Assembly: GCA_965221455.1 (NCBI GenBank)
Contig: OZ244890.1
Location: 806,001-870,000 of the forward strand
DNA: 64,000 nucleotides
Origin: SMWN01 sp965221455
GTDB lineage: Bacteria > Pseudomonadota > Gammaproteobacteria > Eutrophobiales > Eutrophobiaceae
Reading direction: 5' to 3'
Every line of letters starts with the position of its first letter. Position 1 is the stretch's first letter. The translations under genes and the position numbers were made by a program. Under the pieces are notes generated by a model. That model was not told the DNA's origin and ran no database searches. It worked only from the letters and a program-made list of their open reading frames with translations. This document shows positions 17,666 through 28,700 of this stretch, piece after piece.

Positions 17666-18712
17666 TTATTGCAATAGTCGGTAGTTGTTTGTGCTGATCA
17701 GTTCCAGTGTCTGACCCAAACCGACAGATCTCGCTATCACTGTGGCATCTGCTTGAACCGTCAGAACATAGGCAACACTGCTGTGATTGACTGCGCTAAC
17801 TTGCACATCGCTGACTGCATTAAGCGATTCGAGATAGTTTAATACCCTGGAATATTGCTGGTAGTCCGTAATCTCGTGCACAAGAATTTCAATTTCGCCT
17901 GTCTGTGTATGGCGGCCTACCTGCCCGAATCGTTTAGCCAGTGCATCTGCCAGGCCCGCAACACCTTCGTCCAACGCAGCCCCGGCCGAATTTCTCCTGG
18001 TGACCCAGGAAATTGTTTGTCCGCCGATATAGACAGACCAGTGTGCTTGCCATGATTCCGGTGCAATCGCTTCCAGCCTGCCCGCCAAAACAACGTCAGT
18101 ATGATACCGCCTGGACGCAGCCAACACAGGCTCCCGGAAATCGCCCCAGACATCACTGACCCTGAGTTGGTGGGTATCGTCCAGATCAAGCAAGGGGTGT
18201 GTCAACTGAATACCTCTATTTTTCGCACGCAGATCCATACGTTCCGCATAGCCGGAAACATCACCCAGCCCGATTAAACGACGGCCAATCGTATCATCCA
18301 CTGCCAACCAAATTAACGTCGAAGGACGCTCCCGGCCCCATACAGGTATCGCTGCGTCCCGCAGTACATTATCCAGTGAGGTGCTATTAAATCGAGCCCA
18401 AAGCGTAAATTGCCGTGCGTCTTTTTTTGTTTCTTTGGTCCGATATTCAAATTGTTGTACATACTGATCCGCATCACTTAGCAATTCAACCACCCCATGT
18501 CGAGATGATATCCATCGGTCGCCGGTTAATTTTATCAAGACGGCACTCAGGGCAGCGGCCATATTTTTTTTCATGCTGCTCACAGACTGATCCGACACCG
18601 GCACCTCAGTCTCGTACAAACCGCTGACAATAACAGCTTCTGCGATGTGAGGATAAAACAGGGTAATGCTGAACAATAAAATTGCCGAAAAACCGATCAC
18701 ATTCATTTTCAT
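17666..18712 (-). CDS. DUF2066 secreted protein
   Basis: About 348 residues from the ATG at 18712, with a signal peptide (MKMNVIGFSAILLFSITLF..., predicted cut after AEA) and then VSGLYETEVPVSDQS, the usual start of DUF2066. Function unknown; in many gammaproteobacteria it stands between purM and perM-hda. The open frame extends 34 codons upstream but those lack a ribosome site and would bury the signal peptide. Downstream genes perM and hda follow closely. Upstream, the normal purM neighbour is displaced by a 10-kb insertion. Confidence 0.85.
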   Translation of the reverse strand: MKMNVIGFSAILLFSITLFYPHIAEAVIVSGLYETEVPVSDQSVSSMKKNMAAALSAVLIKLTGDRWISSRHGVVELLSDADQYVQQFEYRTKETKKDARQFTLWARFNSTSLDNVLRDAAIPVWGRERPSTLIWLAVDDTIGRRLIGLGDVSGYAERMDLRAKNRGIQLTHPLLDLDDTHQLRVSDVWGDFREPVLAASRRYHTDVVLAGRLEAIAPESWQAHWSVYIGGQTISWVTRRNSAGAALDEGVAGLADALAKRFGQVGRHTQTGEIEILVHEITDYQQYSRVLNYLESLNAVSDVQVSAVNHSSVAYVLTVQADATVIARSVGLGQTLELISTNNYRLLQ

Positions 18713-18821
18713 GTCGTACAAGCTATGAAAGACATAAAAACAAGTCAAGAAATAACGTCGCAGGATCCTTGTCAATCGGTTAAGCAGCGCAACTAAATCT
18801 ATTAATATGGACACTGGGGCT

Positions 18822-19093
18822 GTATCAGTTCAGCAACACATTGCGCTCATTGCAAGATAAAGACGAGTGCAATCTCGGCACCCGGGTGATCGGCTTGAGA
18901 GTGTTTATCGTCTCGGGCGTCAAGCGATACAAGCGGGGATGCACAATGCAATGGCGGCACAGCGTCTGCGTGTGCTGCCATTCCGGGAGACACAGGGTTT
19001 GGCCTCCACCCTGACCACAGCGGTAACAGTCGCCGGAAAGCATACCGTGAGCAAGGTTTGCCGGATCTGCCGGTCAACAGCACTGAATCAGGG
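18822..19093 (+). repeat. Left copy of a ~270-bp direct repeat flanking the giant gene
   Basis: This segment and 28956-29226 run parallel over their whole length, starting with a GTATCAGTTCAGCAACACAT match. Blocks identical in both include AAGCGATACAAGCGGGG, GATGCACAATGCAATGGCGG and CACAGCGGTAACAGTCGCC, with scattered substitutions (about 85 percent identity by eye). Neither copy holds a credible gene; short frames in each are not conserved between copies. Same orientation at both ends of the GC-rich insertion. Confidence 0.9.
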
Positions 19094-19700
19094 CGTTCTC
19101 GACATTCACCAGGACTGACGGTTTGCAGACCTCAATCGGTTGAACCAAAAACCGGCGGATGGATCATCAAATACAACAGCATACGCCCACAAAGAGCCGG
19201 GATTATTCACACACCTGTACAGTGTGTGATCAATCACAACAAACAGTGCGATCTGTGGTGTGGTTCACGATATGACGTATTTAATACTGCGCGGGATCAT
19301 GCTACATTTAGATGCAATAGTATAGGCATGAAAGCAATCCAGATGACTGGCAGGGAGCACTTGACATATGCTGACAAAACGACTTAAACGCAATATGACC
19401 ACGACATGGCTCAACAAGTGGCACCACCGCAATACTCACGCAGACCGCTGCGCCACCGGGCACTGGCGCAACCTGTCCATGACCGAACGCACCGCATGCG
19501 TGACCGTGGATGGAGGGAGTGCCCGACATAAGGTTCTGCATCGTCTGACGCATGGATGCCGTCCGCAGATCCACGGCAAGGTAGCGTGCTGGAACCGCCG
19601 CTTGAGCGAAGCGTTGGCGGACCGCAACAGAAGCAACACCCGCTGCGTTGACGGCGACCCGCGCAATACTCCACAGCACCGCCGCCATCACGAGGCAAAA
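19094..19700. other. Region upstream of the giant gene, no gene supported
   Basis: About 600 bases. The giant gene's frame stays open back to an ATG at 19368, adding 111 codons rich in Arg, His and Cys that do not look like protein and precede the signal peptide; I treat these as leader. A short inverted repeat ACACAC...GTGTGT lies near 19207-19226. Part of 19199-19265 recurs, diverged, at 29797-29866 before purM, consistent with duplication of this flank. Confidence 0.5.
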
Positions 19701-22700
19701 ATGTACGCACTCGCAGGCATAACGAGGCAACTGCGGCCGACCGCCGAACGTTCGGGGGCCTGGCGCGGGATGACAGCAGCCATGGCCGCCGTCGCCCTGA
19801 TGACAGCATGGGCAAGCCCGGCGGCACGGGCGCAGAGTGCGCTTGCGGACAGTTTTCGAGGGCTGGGGGCACCCGCCAATTACGTCATCCCGGATACAGG
19901 CGGTAGCGGCCACACATATAATCTAGGCAGTAATCTCTCAATCCGCTCTGCGGATGGTGACGGGATCTCCAATTTTGCCGCCCTGAACGGGCGAGACAAC
20001 ATCCAGGTCGGCAACAATGTGGTGGTCGTGCGGTGGTTCGTGCTAAACAGCCACGTTAATGAACACCATAGTGGTACTTCTACTGGGGCCCTTGTGGGCG
20101 ACAACTGGATCTTCAGAGAGACCCCCCACACTTGCAGCACAGATGACAGCATTACAGGCGATATGGTAACCGAGTTTTGCGAAGTTAAGATGGCGCCTTC
20201 CGCTCTTCATAGTCCTGGTGGTCCTTATAAAATCGCCCGACGAGTGCGCAACCCAAGACTGGACGTCACGGTCACCGTCTATGACGCGGACGGGCAAGCA
20301 TTCACCGTCCGCTGCCGCAGAAACAACAGCCACCCGCAGTCCTATATTGAGGGAGGCGGCACTGGCAGCCTGCTCCGCCCGGAGAGAACAACAGTGCAAA
20401 GAGACGCCCGCTGCCATACCCCGCAAGCGGTGGTCAATACATACAACGCAGGCAATATCGGCACATCACTACTACATCGTGATTTCAATACCCCGATGTA
20501 CGCAGAAGCACCGGATACGGCATCGTACACCTACACCGGGACAATCAATAATGAGACGCTGACGACCCGGCGGACGTGCAGTGTCGTCATCGTCGGCGAA
20601 AGCGGCCCGAACACTCCCTGCCCGGAAGGCACCAATCCGGTCCTATACCCGAATTCCGGGATTCCGACTGGCGGGTGGACTCAGATAGGCATGTCGGAGA
20701 TTATCAGCCCGACCACGCTGAAGGTGTGGTATGACCGGCAGTCAGGGCCCCTCAACTTGTCGGACCCTTTCCGAACCTCCCTACTCAGGGCGTTCCCGGC
20801 CTTCGCCAACTTCCTCGCCGCCTGGAATGCGGGCGACAACGACTGGCACAACCCGTTTACCGGGGGCTTCACCACTGTTCCGGGACCGGGCCGACTGTTT
20901 TCACTTGCAAGTAACGCTCCTGTAACGCAGATTCATTGTATGGCTAACCGCGCAATACTTCGTACGTCCTCCGAGCAAATAACCGCAGAATATGATGCCT
21001 TTATGGCTCTGCGTCCCCTGTGTCAATCCACCCCTTACGCCCTCACCAAGCAGTCTGTGGGTGCGGCAGCGGGTTCTGTGGACTACAACGACGGCTGGGG
21101 CGCCTGGAGTACGGGCAATATCACCGACAAGAACCAGACACGCACCTGTAATGCCGGGACGGACGGCCATTGTACCAATGCCTACGGCACCGACACCACC
21201 AACCACGGGCAAACCGAGGCCCGCCCGAGTGAGACCTTCTGGCGCAACTATATCGTCAACGGCCCGGCCGGGCATACCAATGCAACGGAGAGAAACGGGC
21301 GTGACATCAGCAGCGTAACCCTCGCCCGCAACAACAGCGATGGTCGACTACGAGTCCAGAGTACTAATTTTGTTAGCGGACCCTCCGTTATATACTCATC
21401 TCTACACATCACCACCGACCAGGCAACCCCGAGCACCGGCACACTCCTCGAAAATATAAGCCTGAAGTCCGGCCTGTCCCGTCCGAACTCCTCATGGACC
21501 GCTATCCCGGGGCCGGGTGTCGTGTTTTACCGACCGTCCGCCAACAACGGCGTGGTCTTATTGGACACTTCATGTAACGCCAGCGGTGATTTAAGAGTGC
21601 GCTCAGGGACCACGACCGACACCGAACAAACCGTACAAGCCAGCTCATTGCTGTGCAATATCGGGGCCGGTGCCGCAGCTATCACCAAACAAGCCATCGG
21701 TGCACTGAGTGCCACCGACAACTATATTCATGATGCGACGCTCGTGTCATTAGGCGCCATCCAGGACAGTACCCCCAACACCCCGGCCAATGTCGGCGAT
21801 ATCCTGACCGCCGGTGCGCTGAGCCATCCCACGTTGACCGTCAATATCAGCGCCCATCAATGGCAACGCTGCACCACTCAAAACTGTAGCAGTGCAACAG
21901 CTATCAGCCCGGGCGGCACGGCGGCGACCTACACGGTACAAGCGGCGGACCAGGGCAACTGGCTGCGGGTGCAAGTCACCCAGGGCGGGGATTTCAACGA
22001 CACCCTGTTCTCCAACAGCGTACAGGCTGACCGTCGCGGAGCCATCGGCACACTCACCGGTACTGCCCGAGTCGGCGGCACACTGACGGCGGGGTCGGTC
22101 ACCGACCCGGACGCCTCACCGAATACCGATGTCGGCACCATTACCCATGAATGGCAGACAGCGACCGCCTCGGCGGGACCGTTTACCGCCGCACCGGGGA
22201 CCAACAATACCGCCACGTACACCATTGCATCAGACCAATCACAGATAGGCAGTTGGTTGCGCGTGATGGCGAGTTATCCGAATGCGGGAGGCGGCAGCCT
22301 GACCGCCGACCCGGTAGCGGTCGCAGGTGTGCGGGTGTCACTGACCTCGCTGAGTGTGACTGAGGGGGGCAGCAGCCAGTATACGCTGGTGCTGGGCAGC
22401 CGACCGAGCAACGAGGTGACGATTAGCGTCACCAGTGGCCATGCCGCCGTAACCGCGACCACGTCGCTGACCTTTACCGTGGGTAACTGGAACGTGGCGA
22501 AGACGGTGACGGTGATGGGCGTTGAAGACGCGAATACGGACAGCGAAACCGGTGTGCAACTGAGTCATACGGTCAGCAGCAGCGATACGGTCTATGCCGG
22601 GATGACGCCGCCCGCCGTGACCGTGAATGTCATGGATATCGACACAGGCGTGAGCGCGAGCACGGCCACGCTGGCGGTTGATGAGGGCGGCACCAACATG

Positions 22701-25700
22701 TACACGCTGAACTTGAATACGCGACCGACGCATGCGGTCACGATTGCCGTGACCAGTGACCATCCCGCCGTGACCCTGAATCCGGCGACCCTGAGCTTCG
22801 ACATGAACAACTGGAACCAGCCGCAGGCGGTGACCGTGACAGCTATTGAGGACGCGAATGCGACCAGCGAAACCGGTGTGCAACTGAGTCATGCGCTGAG
22901 CAGCAGCGATACGCTTTATGCCGCAGTGACCCCGCCCACCGTGACCGTGAGTGTCACGGATAACGACACGGCGAGTGTGACCGTGAGTACGACCACGCTG
23001 GCGGTCAATGAGGGCGGCACCAACCAATATACACTGCGCCTGGCGACCCCACCGAGCCACGAGGTCACGCTTGGCGTCACCAGTGACCATGCCGCAGCAA
23101 CCGTCAGTCCGGCGACCCTGCGCTTCGACATGAATACCTGGAACCAGGTGCAGACGGTGACCGTGATGGGCGTTGAGGACGCTGATACGAACGACGTCAG
23201 CGGTGTGCAACTGCGTCATACGGTGCGCAGCAGTGATACGCTTTATGCGGCGCTGACCCCGCCCGTCGTGACCGTGAGTGTCACAGATAACGACGTCGGG
23301 GTGACCGTGAGTACGACCACGCTGGCGGTCAATGAGGGCGGCACCAGCGAGTATACACTGCGCCTGGAGACGCAACCGACGCATGCGGTCATGCTGAGCG
23401 TGACCAGTGACCATGCCGCCGTGACCGTGACCTCGCCGCTGACCTTTGACAGGGATAACTGGAACCGGTTGCAGACGGTGACCGTGACGGCGGTTGAAGA
23501 CGCTAATACGGACAGCGAGCGCGGTGTGCAACTGAGTCATACGATGAGCAGCAGTGATACGCGCTATGCGGCGCTGATCCCGCCTGCGGTGACCGTGAGT
23601 GTCACGGATAACGATGCCGGTGTGGTGGTGAGCACGGACACGCTGGCGGTCAATGAAGGCGGCACCAGCGCATATACACTGCGGTTGACGACCCCACCGA
23701 GCCGCAATGTCACGCTGAGCGTGGCCAGTGACAACGCCGCCGTGAGCGTGAGTCCGGCGAGCCTGCGCTTCAACAGTCGTACCTGGAACCAGGTGCAGAC
23801 GGTGACCGTGACGGGGGCTGAGGACGCCGATACGGACAGTGAAACCGGCGTGCAACTGAGTCATACGGTGAGCAGCGGCGATGCGGGCTATGCCGCCGTG
23901 ACGCCGTCCGCCGTGACCGTGAGTGTCACGGATAACGACACCGCGGCTGTGCTCGTGAGCACGGCCAAGCTGACGGTCAATGAAGGCGGCACCAGCGCAT
24001 ATACACTGCGGTTGGCGACCCCACCGAGCCACGATGTCACGCTGAGCGTGACCAGTGACAACGCCGCCGTGACCGTGACCGCCTCGCTGACGTTTACCAG
24101 ACATACCTGGAACCAGGCGCAGACGGTGACCGTGACGGGGGTTGAGGACGCGAATGCGACCGGCGAAACCGGTGTGCAACTGAGTCATGCGGTGAGCAGC
24201 AGTGATACCGCCTATGCCGCCGTGACACCGCTCGCCGTGACCGTGACGGTCACCGATAACGACACACCGGGTGTGACGGTGATCGCGAGTCCGGCCACGG
24301 TGGCAGTCGGTGAAAGTCACACCGGCGGCTATCGCGTTGTACTGAACACCCGGCCGAGTGCTGATGTGACGGTGGCGGTGACGAGCGGCGACCCAGAAGC
24401 AGTGAGCGCGACCCCCTCGCTGACGTTTAGCGAAGATAACTGGGACAGTATGCAGACGGTGATGGTGACGGGCGTTGAGGATGCCGACTCGAACCATGAG
24501 AGCGTGCGCCTGAGTCATACGGTCACCAGCATGGATAGCAGCTATAACGGTGTGGCGGTGACGGTGGCGAATGCCGACCGTGATGATAACAGTGGCACCG
24601 TGACGGTGACGGTGACAGACAACGAAGTGGCAGGGGCGACGGTCAGTGCGACCCTGCTGACGGTGGCCGAAGGGTCGACCGTCACGTATACGCTGGAATT
24701 GAATACCCGGCCGAGTGCCGCGGTGACCGTGATGGTGAGCAGTGACGCGCAGGACGCCGTCACGGCGACTCCCTCGTTGACGTTTACCACGACCAATTGG
24801 AATGTCGCCCGCACCGTGACCGTGACCGGCGTGGAGGATACCGATGCCAGCAACGAGCGCGTGCGCCTGAGTCACACCGTGAGCAGCATGGATAACGATT
24901 ACAATGATGTCAGCATCTTCCCTGTGGTGGTCAACACGACGGATAACGATACCGCAGGCGTGAGGCTGAGCACGACCGCGTTGACCGTTGCCGAAGGCGG
25001 CAACAACACGTTCACGGTAGTCCTGGATAGCCTGCCGACGGATATTGTCTCCATGGTCATCTCGAATCCCGATGATGGCGCCGTGAGCATCAGCCCATCG
25101 GACTTTGTGTTTAGCGGCGCCGACTGGGACCAAGCACGCACGGTGACGGTGATGGCGGTTGAAGATACTGACGCCAGGGATGAGCGCGTGAGCCTGACAC
25201 TGAATAGTGCGAGTACAGACCTTAACTATGATGGTCGTGCGGCCGCCCGCAGCGTCGCCGTGACGGTGACGGATGACGAAGTGCCGCCTCCTGGTGTGAC
25301 GGTGAGTTTGACCACGCTGGCCGTGGCTGAAGGCGGCACGGGTGACTATACCGTGGTGCTGGATGCGCCGCCGAGAGCTGCGGTAAATATTACGGTGCGC
25401 AGTGACGATATCAGTGCCGCGACCGCGACGGCGACGTCGCCGTTAATGTTTACCTCTGACAACTGGAGCATGCCGCAGACGGTGACGGTGATGGGAGTTG
25501 AGGATGTGGATGCGGTGAGTGAAAGCGGCGTGCGCCTGAGTCATCGGGTGAGCAGTACAGACGCCCGCTATGGCACCTTGACGCCGGATGCCGTGAGGGT
25601 GAACTTGACGGATAACGACACGGCCGGTCTCGACGTGGTGACTGAACTCAACGTGAAAGAAGGTGAGATGGGCACGTTGACCCTGAAGCTCCACAGCCGA

Positions 25701-28700
25701 CCGACACACCCGGTTGTTGTGCTCATCGAAAGCGCGAATACCGCGATTGCGACCGTCACCCCGTCGCCGAGCCTGACCTTTAACGAAACCAATTGGCATA
25801 TCGCCCGAACGGTGACGGTGACCGGCATTGAGGATGTTGATGCCAGAGATGCGATGGTGGCGCTGAGGCTGGGCAGCATCAGTGCCGACCTCGACTATCT
25901 GGGTCTGGCGGCAAGCATCGCGGTGACCGTGACCGATGATGATAAAGGCGGCTTGCTGGTGACACCGACGATGCTGACGCTCGGCGAAGGCGGCAGGGCG
26001 ACCTACACCCTGGTGCTGGACAGCAAGCCGTTCGGAAATGTTCAGTTTAACCTCCGGCCTGCCACCGGCACGGCGATTGAGCATGTGCGCGTGGCACCGG
26101 GCAATTTATTTTTTGGGCAGCGCAATTGGAACCAGCCGCAAACGGTGACATTGACGGGTGTCGAGGATGCTGACACGAACAATGAATCAGTACGTCTGCT
26201 GTATGTGCCTACATCCCTCAACTCGGTGGATACAGCAACCTTTACAACAACGGTGAGTGTCGACGTGACCGTGACGGATAATGATGTCGTCGGTGTCACG
26301 GTGGATCCGACCAACAGGATCCTTGATGAAAGGGGAAACAGCGCCTATACACTGGTCCTGAATACCCGGCCGACGGACCCTGTCACGGTGGTGGTCGCCA
26401 GTGACAATATGAATGCAGCGACGGTGATTGATGCGACCCGGATCTTTGACACGAATAACTGGAACATCGCGCAGACCGTGACGGTGTTCGGTGTTCCGGA
26501 TCCTGATACCCACGATGCGAACGTGCGCCTGACGCATACGGCGACGAGTATGGACACCCGCTATCACAGCGTCGCGATAACGCCGGTCACCTTGCGCGTG
26601 ACGGATAGTGATACCGCCGCTGTGACAGTGACGCCGAGCAGCAGAACCCTGGCTGAAGGCGGGCTTGCGGATAGTTACACCGTGAGACTGTCTCACCGAC
26701 CGACCGCCGATGTCAGCATTGCGGTGACGAGTGCCGATGCAGGTGCGGTGAGCGTGAGTCCGGCGACCCTGATGCTGACTGCGGATAATTGGGACGAGGC
26801 GCAAACGGTGACCATCCGTGCGGTTGAGGATGCGGATGCGACGGATGAAAGTGTGCGCCTGCGGCATGCGGCGACGAGTGCGGATAGCCACTACAACGCT
26901 ATCGCGATAGCCCATGTAACCGCGAGAGTGAACGATGACGAGACCGCAGGGGTCACGGTGACGTCGTCTGCGCTGAGTGTCCCTGAAGGCGGCAGTGCTG
27001 ACTACACACTGATGCTGACCAGTCAACCGTCCGCCGATGTGACAGTGAATTTATCGCGCCTCGACCATCGTGTGGCCACCGCGAGTCCGACACGTCTGAC
27101 CTTTACCACCAGCGACTGGCGCACGGCCAGGACGGTGACCGTGCGTGGTGTCCAGGACCCTGATGCCAACCCTGTCAGTATCAAACTGAGCCATCGGGCG
27201 AAGAGTGCAGATCCTGCCTACAATGAGGTGCGGATAGACGTTGTTGATGTGACGGTGACGGATGATGATACGGCGGGGATGACGGTGACGCCGGGCAGGT
27301 TGACGGTGGGAGAAGGTGGCACGGGCAGCTATACCTTGGCGCTGTCGACCCGGCCGAGTGCCGATGTGAGGATTATGGTGACGAGTGACAATACCGCTGC
27401 GGCGACCGTGAGCAGCACCCCGCTGATGTTCACGACAAGCAACTGGAGCCAGGCCCGGACGGTGAGGGTGGTGGCGGTTGAGGATGCGAACATGAGCAAT
27501 GAGACGGTGCTTTTGACGCATACGGCGAGCAGCAGGGACAGTACCTACAACGGCAGTGCGGTGACGACGATGCTCCCGGTGACCGTGGCGGATAACGACG
27601 CGGTGGGCGTGACGGTCGATCCAACGAACCCGACGATTGATGAAGGCGGTACCGGCAGCTATATGGTGGTGTTAAATACCCGACCGACGGACGAGGTGAG
27701 GGTGACGGTGAGCAATGGCAATACCGCAGGGGCGACCGCGAGTCCGGCGACCCTGACCTTTACCACGGACAACTGGAACACCGTGCAGACGGTGACGCTG
27801 ACGGGTGTTGAGGATGATGATACGAGCAATGCCAGTGTCAGGCTGAGCCATACGTCGGCCAGCGCGGATAGCGCCTACAATGCTGGTGCGGTGACGATAG
27901 CCGCTGTTGATGTGACGGTGAGAGATGATGATACAGCGGGTGTGGCGGTGAGTCAGACCGCGCTGACGATTTTGGAAGGCGGTAGCGGCAATTATATGCT
28001 GGCGTTGACCAGCCAGCCGGATGCGGCGGTGACGATTGCGGTGAGCAGTGCTAATACGGCGGCGGTGACGGCGACGGCGACGCTGACCTTTACCGAGGAC
28101 AACTGGAACACAGCGCAGACGGTGACGGTGATGGGTGTTGATGATGCTGATGCGAATGACGCCAGCGGTGTGCAGCTGAGTCATGCGGTGACGAGTACCG
28201 GCACTGCTTATGCTGCCGTGACGGTGGCGGCGGTGTCTGTGACGGTGAATGATGATGAGACGGCGGGGTTGACGGTGACGCCGGGCCGGGTGACGGTGGG
28301 AGAAGGCGGATCCGGCACCTATATGCTGGTGTTGACCAGTCGGCCGAATGCGGCGGTGACGGTTGCGGTGAGCAGTCCTGATACAGATGCGGTGACGGTG
28401 ACGGCGACGGCGTCTCTGACCTTTAACATGGACAACTGGAACAGTGCCCAAACAGTGACGGTGATGGGTGTCCGGGACGCTGATACGGACGACGAGCGCG
28501 TGCAACTGAGTCATACCGTGACGAGTATGGACATCGCCTATCGTGCCGTGACGGCGACCGTGGTTGTGACGGTCACAGAGTTCAATCTTGATGTGGATGG
28601 CAGCGGCGGGACCGCGAATCAGAGTGACGGGCTGATGATTGGTCGCTACCTGTTTGGTATTCGTGATATGGCGGGCTTGCTTGACACTATCCCGGGGAGT

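Noticed and set aside
19308..19913. 201-codon minus-strand frame over the giant gene start
   Set aside because: Cys/Arg-rich, overlaps the signal peptide region antisense; no homology recognised.
22338..25133. A 931-codon open frame on the minus strand across the repeat array
   Set aside because: It is the antisense of GC-rich repeated codons; composition (Arg/His-rich), lack of any domain, and periodic structure mirroring the plus-strand repeats show it is an artefact. The same holds for the 422- and 279-codon minus frames near 26.2-28.9 kb.
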